Position numbers and translations under genes: made by a program | Shown here: positions 1-5,862 of the stretch, one piece after another | Numbering within the stretch: the stretch's first letter is position 1 | How the letters are laid out: each line of letters starts with the position of its first letter | Source: Bacillota bacterium | GTDB taxonomy: Bacteria; Bacillota_A; Clostridia; Lachnospirales; WQUN01 | DNA length: 6,363 bases | Reading direction: 5' to 3' | NCBI GenBank assembly: GCA_009786175.1 | Contig: WQTQ01000087.1 | Span: forward strand, 1 to 6,363 | Notes under the pieces: generated by a model | Database searches by the model: none | What the model was told of the DNA's origin: nothing | What the model saw: only the letters and a program-made list of their open reading frames with translations

Positions 1-309
1 GGCGTTCCTTTGACGGTTGTCAAACCATTTGAATTGCCGGGGCTTTTTGAAGCGGCTGCCCAAAATTCGATTGTACATCAAGAAGTTCCTGTTGTTTATA
101 CAGAAGTTATTGAATCACCTAATCAATACCCTGTTTCAAAGGAAGAACTTCTCAAAGAAGTAATACCTGAGGTAACCATGGCAGAGGATGTCACCCTACC
201 CAATAGAAACTTCTTTATAATTTGGTTGGTTATTCCTCTTGCGGTGATTGTGTTTACAGTAATTTGTTTCATACGCAAACGTTTTATCGGAGGCCACCAT
301 GGAAAATGA
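1..309 (+). CDS. C-terminal end of an unidentified membrane-anchored protein (5' partial)
   Basis: The frame is open from the first base, so this is the 3' end of a longer gene; the TTG at position 10 is probably an internal codon and not a start. I do not recognise the family. The visible 102 residues begin with a polar, Pro/Val/Glu-rich stretch without obvious motifs. A single hydrophobic segment of about 22 residues follows (codons at about 208-273, NFFIIWLVIPLAVIVFTVIC), then a short basic tail (IRKRF, then GGHHGK). By the positive-inside rule the tail should be cytoplasmic and the part before it outside the cell, giving a C-terminally anchored protein. The 3' end overlaps the yqeK start by 11 bases, so the two are probably translated from one message. 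A LytR/CpsA/Psr protein, common near yqeK in Firmicutes, is unlikely because those have an N-terminal membrane anchor. The reading frame is sure; the function is unknown. Confidence 0.75.
   Translation, partial: GVPLTVVKPFELPGLFEAAAQNSIVHQEVPVVYTEVIESPNQYPVSKEELLKEVIPEVTMAEDVTLPNRNFFIIWLVIPLAVIVFTVICFIRKRFIGGHHGK
289..293 (+). promoter_or_regulatory. Ribosome binding site of yqeK
   Basis: GGAGG lies 5 bases before the ATG at 299, inside the last codons of the preceding gene. It supports that ATG as the yqeK start and an 11-base overlap of the two genes. Confidence 0.7.
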
Positions 310-874
310 AACAAAAATCAACGAAATCAAAAATACATTGCAACAAACGCTGGACGTAACCCGCTACGCCCACACCATTGCCGTATGCGAAACAGCCGTA
401 ACCCTTGCCAAAAGGTTTGGTGCAGATGTAGAAAAAGCCTACCTTGCCGCTCTTTTGCACGATTGCGCAAGGGGCTTAAGCAAAGCCGAATTGCTGGAAT
501 ATTGCAAACAAAACAACATTCCATTGGACGGGCATATGCAAAAGGACATAAACCCTGTCCATGCCCTGGTGAGCGCGGATATAGCAAAGCGGCAATTTGG
601 CATTAACGATAAAGAAATATTGGACGCAATTCATCATCACGCGATTGGTGCAGAAAACATGACCCTTCTGGATAAAATCATTTTTGTTGCAGACGCAACA
701 GAGCCTAACAGAACCGAACCGGACGAAATAAACAATGATTTATACAAAGCACGGCACGCTGCCGAAAGTGATTTGGATAAGGCCATAGCCCCGGTTATGC
801 GTTTGAAAACCCGCTATTTATACGGGAAGCCCATGCATCCAACCAGTACTGCCGTGTTACAAAAATACGAGTAA
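299..874 (+). CDS. yqeK: YqeK-type HD-domain hydrolase, probable symmetrical Ap4A hydrolase
   Basis: This 191-residue protein matches the YqeK family of HD-domain metal-dependent phosphohydrolases in length and motif order. Characterised Gram-positive members split diadenosine tetraphosphate symmetrically into two ADP, a cytoplasmic clean-up of stress-related dinucleotides. Visible probable metal-site residues are His25 (RYAHT), the His54-Asp55 pair (LLHDCAR), His88 (PVHA), His114 (IHHHAIG) and Asp132 (VADATEPNR); the ADxxEPxR element is typical of YqeK. The ATG at 299 follows a GGAGG and leaves the His25 motif at the usual distance from the N-terminus. The gene overlaps the upstream membrane-protein gene by 11 bases and ends 12 bases before the phospholipase C family gene. 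In many Firmicutes yqeK lies with nadD, an LCP gene and rsfS; here the downstream gene is different. Family assignment is strong; the reaction is by homology. Confidence 0.9.
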   Translation: MENETKINEIKNTLQQTLDVTRYAHTIAVCETAVTLAKRFGADVEKAYLAALLHDCARGLSKAELLEYCKQNNIPLDGHMQKDINPVHALVSADIAKRQFGINDKEILDAIHHHAIGAENMTLLDKIIFVADATEPNRTEPDEINNDLYKARHAAESDLDKAIAPVMRLKTRYLYGKPMHPTSTAVLQKYE

Positions 875-878
875 GGAG
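873..878 (+). promoter_or_regulatory. Ribosome binding site overlapping the yqeK stop codon
   Basis: AAGGAG shares its first two bases with the TAA stop of yqeK (872-874) and lies 8 bases before the ATG at 887. This fixes the start of the phospholipase C family gene and suggests coupled translation. Confidence 0.75.
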
Positions 879-886
879 ACATAATA

Positions 887-1837
887 ATGCCGGGATTTTT
901 GACCCATTACATTGCCGGACAGGCAGTCTTAAACAGTGCCGAGCCAGATATTCAAAAAATAATTGCGAAAGATGAACGCCTGTATAATTTAGGCACCCAG
1001 GGGCCGGATATTTTTTTCTATTACTTCCCGGGGATTATTCGCAAGCGTTCCCGTGACATTGGCGGGCAGATGCATAAAAACGATTTGGGCCTGTTTATCG
1101 CAAGGATGGCACATTTGGCCAAAAAGGCTGCGGGGGACGAGCGGGACTTAATTTTCGCTTATACGGCGGGGATTGTCATGCACTACATGATAGACGTCCA
1201 TTCCCACCCGTATGTTTACGCCAAGGTCTATAACGAAAATGCTACCGGCATAAAAAACAGCGCGGATCATCGCGCTTTCGAAACGGCAATAGACATTGCG
1301 TTGTTAAAACTTGTAAGCGGTAAAAAGCCTGCAGATTACAGCCAGTGGGAATTGATACGTGCAGAAGCAGAGCATTTAATTGTGGCCGCGAAGGCAATGA
1401 GCAGGGTAATAAAGCTGGTGTATGACCGTACAATTCCGCCGCAGGATGTGTACCGTGCAATGCGGCATATGATTCAGCTAACCCGGCTGCTGCGTTCCCG
1501 GAAAGGCCGCCGTAAAAAGTGGACCGCCTTAGTGGAAAATCTAACAGTTGGCGAGCCGTTATTTTCCAGCATGGTACATGAACAGGAAGTGGATGAGGCC
1601 ACCGACTACCTTAACCATCAGCGAACGCCGTGGAAAGCCCCTTGGGAAGATGAAGATGCAGAACACTGTACCGACAGTTTTTTTGACAGGTACAACGCGG
1701 CAGTTGACGAAGGCCTGGAAATTATTCAAAGTTTGTACGACTATGTTTATGGGGATTTACCGCTTAAAACCTTAGGAGACAAACTGGGTAACCGTTCTCT
1801 GCAGACGGGCGCGCCTTGTTCACAAAATCTATGGTAG
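887..1837 (+). CDS. Zinc-dependent phospholipase C family protein
   Basis: This 316-residue protein begins MPGFLTHYIAG and continues with LGTQGPDIFFYYF, the opening typical of the zinc-dependent phospholipase C family (Pfam Zn_dep_PLPC), in which an all-helical fold binds metal through spaced His and Asp residues. Probable ligands are His7, Asp41, His63, His99 and Asp103 (in MHYMIDVHSHP), and the His128/Glu132/Asp136 group. No signal peptide or membrane segment is visible, unlike the secreted clostridial alpha-toxin and Bacillus PLC, so a cytoplasmic protein of unknown substrate is more likely than a toxin. A basic stretch (about residues 204-212, RSRKGRRKK) and an acidic one (about 255-259) mark the C-terminal half; the last 20 or so residues look unconserved. 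The strong ribosome binding site supports the start. The stop overlaps the ATG of the next gene. Family is fairly sure, the activity is not. Confidence 0.8.
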   Translation: MPGFLTHYIAGQAVLNSAEPDIQKIIAKDERLYNLGTQGPDIFFYYFPGIIRKRSRDIGGQMHKNDLGLFIARMAHLAKKAAGDERDLIFAYTAGIVMHYMIDVHSHPYVYAKVYNENATGIKNSADHRAFETAIDIALLKLVSGKKPADYSQWELIRAEAEHLIVAAKAMSRVIKLVYDRTIPPQDVYRAMRHMIQLTRLLRSRKGRRKKWTALVENLTVGEPLFSSMVHEQEVDEATDYLNHQRTPWKAPWEDEDAEHCTDSFFDRYNAAVDEGLEIIQSLYDYVYGDLPLKTLGDKLGNRSLQTGAPCSQNLW

Positions 1838-3093
1838 ACATCATTGTTATTGGCGGCGGCCCTGCGGGTATGATTGCCGCTGGCACAGCCGCTGAAAACG
1901 GCGCGCAGGTAACTCTTTTAGAGAAAAATGAAAAACTGGGCAAGAAGCTGTACATTACGGGCAAAGGCCGCTGTAATTTGACCAATAATACAGATATTCC
2001 GGGCTTACTAAGTCAAACAATGTCTAACCCGCGGTTTTTGCAAAGCGCGTTTCACGCACTGGATGTACCGGGCCTTATAGCTTTTTTCGAAAGCCTTGGT
2101 GCCCCATTAAAAACCGAGCGTGGCGGGCGGGTTTTCCCGGTAAGTGATAAAGCCGAGGATATAACAAAAGCTTTGGCGGCGTATATGCGCCGTAACAGGG
2201 TTAAAGTGGAGTTAAACTGCCAAGTACAGGGAATAACAGCGGAAGAAGCCCCTAAGCTGCGTCATAGTTTTCAAATCCACACCCCTAACCGCATATACCG
2301 TGCAGACGCGATAATAATCGCCACAGGCGGCTTGTCGTACCCTTCCACCGGCTCTACCGGGGACGGTTACAAGTTCGCGAAAAATTTTGGGCATTCCATT
2401 ACGCCCACTTGCCCGTCGTTGGTACCCCTGGTGGTTGAAGAACCTTGGGTAGTCGACCTTACTGGCCTAAGCCTGCGGAATGTACGTTGTACGGCGCGGC
2501 AGCTAAGCGGCAAACCGGCTGTTTTGTATGACGAAATGGGCGAAATGCTTTTTACCCCAACAGGCGTAACGGGGCCGATAATTTTACGTGCCAGCGCGTA
2601 CCTAACAGAAAAATTAGCATCCGGTACCCCCATCCGCTTGGAAATTGACCTCAAACCCGCTTTATCCCACGAGCAGCTGGACGCGCGTATCTTACGGGAT
2701 TTTTCGGAAAATCAAAACAAAAATTTCGCCAACGCATTAGACGGTCTTCTCCCGCAACGGCTGATAGATACGATTATTTTTCTTTCGCAAATACCGCCGG
2801 AAAAAAAGGTTAACACCATAACCAAAAAAGAACGGCAAAACCTGGTTGGCACTTTAAAGGCATTGCCATTAACCCCAACAAAGACCACCGGCTACAAAGA
2901 AGCCGTAATAACCAGGGGCGGCGTGGCGGTAAAGGAAATAAACCCATCTACTATGATGTCCAAAAAATTGCCTGGCCTGTTTTTTGCCGGTGAAGTGCTG
3001 GACGTGGACGCCATGACCGGCGGGTACAACTTGCAAATTGCATTTTCCACCGGTTATTTGTCAGGGCGTTCCGCCGCAAAATTCAACTGGTAA
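1831..3093 (+). CDS. HI0933/YhiN-family FAD-dependent oxidoreductase
   Basis: The protein of 420 residues is an HI0933-family flavoprotein; some relatives are annotated as aminoacetone oxidases, but the physiological substrate of most is unknown. Visible are the N-terminal dinucleotide-binding strand with GGGPAG at residues 8-13, the FAD-ribose-binding acidic end LLEK near residue 31, the family signature GKGRCNLTN at 44-52, a second glycine-rich element (IATGGLSYPSTGSTGDGY) near the middle, and the C-terminal FAD signature FAGEVLDVDAMTGGYNLQ at about 385-402. I chose the ATG at 1831 over an in-frame TTG at 1816, because it puts the Rossmann strand at the very N-terminus as is usual. No good ribosome binding site precedes either start; the ATG overlaps the upstream stop by 7 bases, so translation is probably coupled. 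The stop lies inside a long hairpin. In Clostridia this gene is often next to cmk, as here. Confidence 0.9.
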   Translation: MVDIIVIGGGPAGMIAAGTAAENGAQVTLLEKNEKLGKKLYITGKGRCNLTNNTDIPGLLSQTMSNPRFLQSAFHALDVPGLIAFFESLGAPLKTERGGRVFPVSDKAEDITKALAAYMRRNRVKVELNCQVQGITAEEAPKLRHSFQIHTPNRIYRADAIIIATGGLSYPSTGSTGDGYKFAKNFGHSITPTCPSLVPLVVEEPWVVDLTGLSLRNVRCTARQLSGKPAVLYDEMGEMLFTPTGVTGPIILRASAYLTEKLASGTPIRLEIDLKPALSHEQLDARILRDFSENQNKNFANALDGLLPQRLIDTIIFLSQIPPEKKVNTITKKERQNLVGTLKALPLTPTKTTGYKEAVITRGGVAVKEINPSTMMSKKLPGLFFAGEVLDVDAMTGGYNLQIAFSTGYLSGRSAAKFNW

Positions 3094-3117
3094 GAGAATC
3101 CTACCAGTTGAATTTTG
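3077..3117 (+). terminator. Perfect 16-bp inverted repeat over the flavoprotein stop codon; attenuator or mRNA hairpin
   Basis: Arms 3077-3092 (caaaattcaactggta) and 3102-3117 are exact reverse complements around a 9-base loop. The left arm holds the last codons of the flavoprotein, and the TAA stop (3091-3093) straddles arm and loop. The A4 at the left foot and T4 at the right foot resemble a bidirectional intrinsic terminator, but the T run is short and followed by GTAAG, so full termination is doubtful. It ends 12 bases before the cmk ribosome binding site, which stays unpaired. The inverted repeat is certain; its role as attenuator, processing site or stabiliser is inference. Confidence 0.6.
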
Positions 3118-3128
3118 TAAGCGAACAG

Positions 3129-3135
3129 AAAGGAG
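3129..3135 (+). promoter_or_regulatory. Ribosome binding site of cmk
   Basis: AAAGGAG lies 5 bases before the ATG at 3141. It decides that start against an in-frame TTG at 3108, which lies in the hairpin arm and has no ribosome binding site. Confidence 0.85.
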
Positions 3136-3140
3136 TCAAT

Positions 3141-3845
3141 ATGAAAAATATTTCGCAGGGCTTTGCCATAGCCATAGACGGCCCGGGCGGCGTAGGTAAG
3201 AGTACGACCGCCAGGTTAGTGGCAGAATTATTGGGCATAACATACATCGATACGGGGGCAATGTACCGTGCCGTGGCTTTTTACAGCATACAAAATGGAA
3301 TAGACGTTTCAAATCCGGACAAGCTTGAAACATCTTTGCAAAATATAAGTATCGAGCTGCGTTATGCAAACCGTAACCAACGGGTACATTTAAACGGGCA
3401 GGACATAAGCGATTTTATACGCACACAGGAAATTTCCGGCTTGACACCAATTGTGGCCGCAAATGAAGCGGTGCGGGAAAAACTTGTAACCCTGCAGCAG
3501 GAAATGGCAAAGCAGGGCGCGGTAGTAATGGATGGCCGTGACATTGGCAGCCAAGTTTTGCCCTGGGCCCAGGTGAAAATTTACTTAGATGCCCCGCCGG
3601 AAATCCGGGCCCGCCGCCGCATGTTAGACTTGGAAAGCAAAGGGCAGGCAGTGGACTTTGAACAAATACTGCAGGAAATTATTTTACGGGACTATAGAGA
3701 TAAAACCCGCACCATAAGCCCATTGGTGCAAACCGCCGATGCGGTTTACATTGATACTGCCCACATGAACCCGCAAGAAGTTGCGGATAAAATAGCATCA
3801 TATGCAAAGGAGCTGCTGCCATGTTCTACAAATTCATCCGAGTAA
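3141..3845 (+). CDS. cmk: Cytidylate (CMP/dCMP) kinase
   Basis: This 234-residue cytoplasmic enzyme phosphorylates CMP and dCMP with ATP, feeding CTP and dCTP supply, and has the usual length of bacterial Cmk. It shows IAIDGPGGVGKST at the N-terminus (P-loop 14-22), the nucleotide-binding element YIDTGAMYRA, a probable CMP-binding segment around IVAANEAVREKL, VVMDGRDIGSQV, and the C-terminal LRDYRDKTRTISPL ending in ADAVYIDT, all hallmarks of the family. The P-loop reads GPGGVGKS where GPAGAGKS is more common, a mild change that keeps the Gly, Lys and Ser. The start is fixed by AAAGGAG. The 3' end overlaps plsC by 25 bases in another frame, and the last residues (about PCSTNSSE) are probably unconserved. 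The cmk-plsC pairing is common in Clostridia and ties nucleotide and phospholipid supply to one transcript. Very sure. Confidence 0.96.
   Translation: MKNISQGFAIAIDGPGGVGKSTTARLVAELLGITYIDTGAMYRAVAFYSIQNGIDVSNPDKLETSLQNISIELRYANRNQRVHLNGQDISDFIRTQEISGLTPIVAANEAVREKLVTLQQEMAKQGAVVMDGRDIGSQVLPWAQVKIYLDAPPEIRARRRMLDLESKGQAVDFEQILQEIILRDYRDKTRTISPLVQTADAVYIDTAHMNPQEVADKIASYAKELLPCSTNSSE
3806..3812 (+). promoter_or_regulatory. Ribosome binding site of plsC inside cmk
   Basis: AAAGGAG lies within the cmk reading frame, 8 bases before the ATG at 3821. It supports a real 25-base overlap between cmk and plsC and argues against a later plsC start. Confidence 0.8.
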
Positions 3846-4393
3846 TCGCCATTTTACTTTGCCGCGTTCTTTATCGTTTTGAATTAAGCGGATTCGAAAA
3901 CATTCCCAAAAACGGGGCGTTTTTGCTATGCGGTAACCATATCAGCGCGTATGACCCAATTGCCCTTGCGGCTTTTTCTAAGCGTCAATTACGCTTTATG
4001 GCAAAGCACACTCTGTTTGATTTTCGTCCGCTGGGTACGTTCCTGCGTGCGATGGGTGCTTATCCCGTAAACCGTACCGCCACAGACATGAACGCATACC
4101 GGCATTCCATGAATCTGCTGAAAGACGGCCACGGTATGCTAATTTTTTCCCAGGGAACACGGATGAAAGATTTTGAAAACGCCAAAGCCGGTGTAGCGGT
4201 TTTTGCGTTAAAATCCGGTGCGCCAATTATCCCTGTCGGTATTACGGGGCCCTTCCGCTTCCGCAGAAAAATTAGGATTCATGTGGGCGAACCAATTTAT
4301 ATGGAAAAATATCAGGGTCAAAAAGTAAAAACAGAATTGGTGGACGAGGTAATGAATACCCTTGCAGAGCGTATAACCGGGCTTTTGCAGTAG
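3821..4393 (+). CDS. plsC: Lysophospholipid (1-acylglycerol-3-phosphate) acyltransferase, PlsC family
   Basis: This 190-residue protein belongs to the PlsC/LPLAT family, which transfers an acyl chain to lysophosphatidic acid to form phosphatidic acid, the precursor of membrane phospholipids, at the inner face of the membrane. Motif I is GNHISAYDP (His40, Asp45, the catalytic pair). The motif II region is at about 78-85 (MGAYPVNR), motif III is IFSQGTR at 108-114, and motif IV is APIIPVGITG. Residues 5-20 form a weakly hydrophobic N-terminal helix that could dock on the membrane; there is no full transmembrane span. Motif III carries Gln111 where most characterised PlsC proteins have Glu (PEGTR), while Gly, Thr and Arg are kept. 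At 190 residues it is short for the family but ends beyond motif IV, so it looks complete. It overlaps cmk and is the last gene before a 166-base gap. Family sure; substrate preference open. Confidence 0.92.
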   Translation: MFYKFIRVIAILLCRVLYRFELSGFENIPKNGAFLLCGNHISAYDPIALAAFSKRQLRFMAKHTLFDFRPLGTFLRAMGAYPVNRTATDMNAYRHSMNLLKDGHGMLIFSQGTRMKDFENAKAGVAVFALKSGAPIIPVGITGPFRFRRKIRIHVGEPIYMEKYQGQKVKTELVDEVMNTLAERITGLLQ

Positions 4394-4559
4394 CGATACG
4401 TAAGATTTATGTAAAAATTGCGTAAATAATAAAATTATATATAACATTTTTGTTGCAGAAATTGTTAGTTAGTGTTACACTAGGAATGTCTGCTGTGATA
4501 AGGCCCTGTAATATTGTCACAAAAGACTAACATATTGGCCAAAGGAGGCCGTTCACATC
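4394..4559 (+). promoter_or_regulatory. Intergenic region with the promoter of the S1 gene (extended -10)
   Basis: Best promoter: TTGCAG (4453-4458), a 17-base spacer and TACACT (4476-4481) preceded by TG at 4473-4474, an extended -10. The run at 4424-4452 is almost all A/T and lies just upstream of the -35, as an UP element would. Start of transcription should fall near 4488, giving a leader of about 70 bases. A weaker alternative is TTGCGT (4418-4423), 16 bases and TATAAC (4440-4445). I see no good terminator for the plsC transcript, so read-through into the S1 gene is possible. No gene or riboswitch is recognisable here. Confidence 0.65.
4537..4550 (+). promoter_or_regulatory. Ribosome binding site of the S1 gene within a small GGCC hairpin
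   Basis: AAAGGAGG (4541-4548) lies 11 bases before the ATG at 4560. It is flanked by GGCC at 4537-4540 and 4547-4550, which could pair as a 4-bp stem with AAAGGA in the loop. The binding site is clear; the stem is short and its effect unknown. Confidence 0.75.
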
Positions 4560-5852
4560 ATGAGCGAAATAGATAAAACACAATCCTTTCAAGAGATGCT
4601 TGATGAGTCATTCACAACATTAAAATCCGGAAACATCGTCTCCGGCACGGTAGTACGTGTTACCCCAACAGAGGTTATTGTTGATTTGGGCTTTAAATCT
4701 GACGGCATTATCTCTCGCAGCGACTTTTCAGATGATCAAACTACAGAGCTTTCTGAATTGGCCAAACCCGGCGATACAATTGATGTATGGGTGTTGCGTG
4801 TAAATGATGGCGACGGAAACGTGGTTTGTTCTAAGAAAAAAGTAGACAGCCAAGCAGGCCTAAAAAGCCTGGAAGCCGCATTCAACGATAAAACCGTATT
4901 GCACGGTAAAGTAGTTGATGTAGTAAAAGGCGGGTTAACTGTAAACATCGAAGGCTGCCGTGCGTTTGTACCATCTTCACAGGTTTCCAACCGGTTTGTT
5001 AAAGACCTGGAAGAATTTAAGGGTAAGGAATTCGATTTCCAAATCCTTGAATTTGAGCGCGACCGCAACAGACGTTTGCGCATTATTGCCGGCCGCCGCG
5101 AGCTTGCTGCCAAAGAGGCAGAAGAACGTCACAACGCTATTTTCTCCAATATTGTTGTAGACCAGCGTATAGAAGGAACGGTAAGCCGCATTGTAGATTT
5201 TGGCGCGTTTATCGACCTTGGCGGTGTAGACGCTTTGCTGCACATAACAGAGCTTTCATGGAGCCGTGTGCGTAAGGTAACAGACGTGCTTAAAATTGGC
5301 GATAAAATTACCGCGATTGTTAAGGACTTTAACCCGGAAACAGGCAAAATATCCTTGTCTCTTAAAGATGCAAAAGATAACCCATGGTTCGGGATATTGG
5401 AAAAATATCCAATCGACTCAATTGTAAAAGGTACAGTTGTACGCTTTGCGCAATTTGGTGCGTTTGTCCATCTTGAAGATGGCGTAGACGGTCTTGTACA
5501 CATTTCGCAAATTGCAGACAAGCGCGTGGCAAAACCTGCCGATGAACTTGAAATTGGTCAAGTAATAGACGTTAAAGTTGTTGCCATAGACGAAGAGAAC
5601 AAAAAAATCAGCCTGTCTAAACGTGAAGCAGACGCAATTCTAAACCCGCCGCCTGTTGTAGACGAACATTTTGAAGAAGAAGTTCTTGTTAATGTATCAG
5701 ACTACATGGAAGAAACCCCGGAAGAACAGCCTGTTGCAGAAGAAGTTTCTCCTGCAGAAGCAGCGGAAGAAGTTATTGTTGAAGAAGCATCTGTGGAAGT
5801 TGTAGAAGAAACGGCAGAAGAAGTTCTTGACACAGACAGCACAGTTGAATAG
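4560..5852 (+). CDS. rpsA: 30S ribosomal protein S1-like RNA-binding protein, four S1 domains and acidic tail
   Basis: The 430-residue protein has four S1 (OB-fold) RNA-binding domains at about residues 24-93, 111-178, 200-268 and 286-354. Domains 3 and 4 are the most canonical, with GTVSRIVDFGAFIDLGGVDA then LLHITELS, and GTVVRFAQFGAFVHLEDGVD then GLVHISQI, each ending in KISLS. This is the usual build of Firmicute S1 proteins, which are shorter than the six-domain E. coli S1 and may help mRNA binding on the 30S subunit. From about residue 365 to the end the chain is low-complexity, very rich in Glu and Val with almost no basic residues, probably disordered. The start is fixed by AAAGGAGG. 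Unlike many Clostridia there is no ispH gene before it or fused to it. It has its own promoter. The 3' end carries the rnpB promoter. Family very sure; stable ribosome association is inference, since Firmicute S1 may not always bind ribosomes tightly. Confidence 0.93.
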   Translation: MSEIDKTQSFQEMLDESFTTLKSGNIVSGTVVRVTPTEVIVDLGFKSDGIISRSDFSDDQTTELSELAKPGDTIDVWVLRVNDGDGNVVCSKKKVDSQAGLKSLEAAFNDKTVLHGKVVDVVKGGLTVNIEGCRAFVPSSQVSNRFVKDLEEFKGKEFDFQILEFERDRNRRLRIIAGRRELAAKEAEERHNAIFSNIVVDQRIEGTVSRIVDFGAFIDLGGVDALLHITELSWSRVRKVTDVLKIGDKITAIVKDFNPETGKISLSLKDAKDNPWFGILEKYPIDSIVKGTVVRFAQFGAFVHLEDGVDGLVHISQIADKRVAKPADELEIGQVIDVKVVAIDEENKKISLSKREADAILNPPPVVDEHFEEEVLVNVSDYMEETPEEQPVAEEVSPAEAAEEVIVEEASVEVVEETAEEVLDTDSTVE

Positions 5853-5855
5853 AAT
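5827..5855 (+). promoter_or_regulatory. Promoter of rnpB embedded in the 3' end of the S1 gene
   Basis: TTGACA (5827-5832, perfect -35), exactly 17 bases of spacer, and TAGAAT (5850-5855, five of six -10 matches). The first half of the -10 is the S1 stop codon TAG. The predicted start, about 7 bases after the -10, is near 5862-5863, which agrees with the 5' end of rnpB set independently by its P1 helix. The sequence is clear; activity is inferred. Confidence 0.82.
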
Positions 5856-5862
5856 AAACAAC

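Noticed and set aside
1773..1780. TAGGAGAC as a ribosome binding site for the flavoprotein
   Set aside because: It lies more than 35 bases before either possible start, and a stop codon in that frame at 1789-1791 lies between.
3108..3140. TTG start adding 11 residues to Cmk
   Set aside because: It lies in the right arm of the hairpin without a ribosome binding site, while the ATG at 3141 has AAAGGAG and gives the normal Cmk N-terminus.
4494..4521. TGTGA ... TCACA inverted repeat in the S1 leader, as a possible operator
   Set aside because: Only 5 bp with an 18-base gap, within chance expectation; downstream of the promoter and not like a known operator.
4736..5113. A 125-codon open frame on the minus strand
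   Set aside because: It lies wholly antisense to S1 domains 1-2, is Ser/Thr/Arg-rich as expected of a shadow frame, and has no recognisable motif.
5129..5521. A 130-codon open frame on the minus strand
   Set aside because: It is antisense to S1 domains 3-4, whose protein is clearly conserved; its composition is that of a shadow frame.
5664..5830. Recurring gaagaa / gttgaagaa runs as a tandem DNA repeat
   Set aside because: The units are irregular and follow from Glu/Val-rich coding; there is no fixed period.
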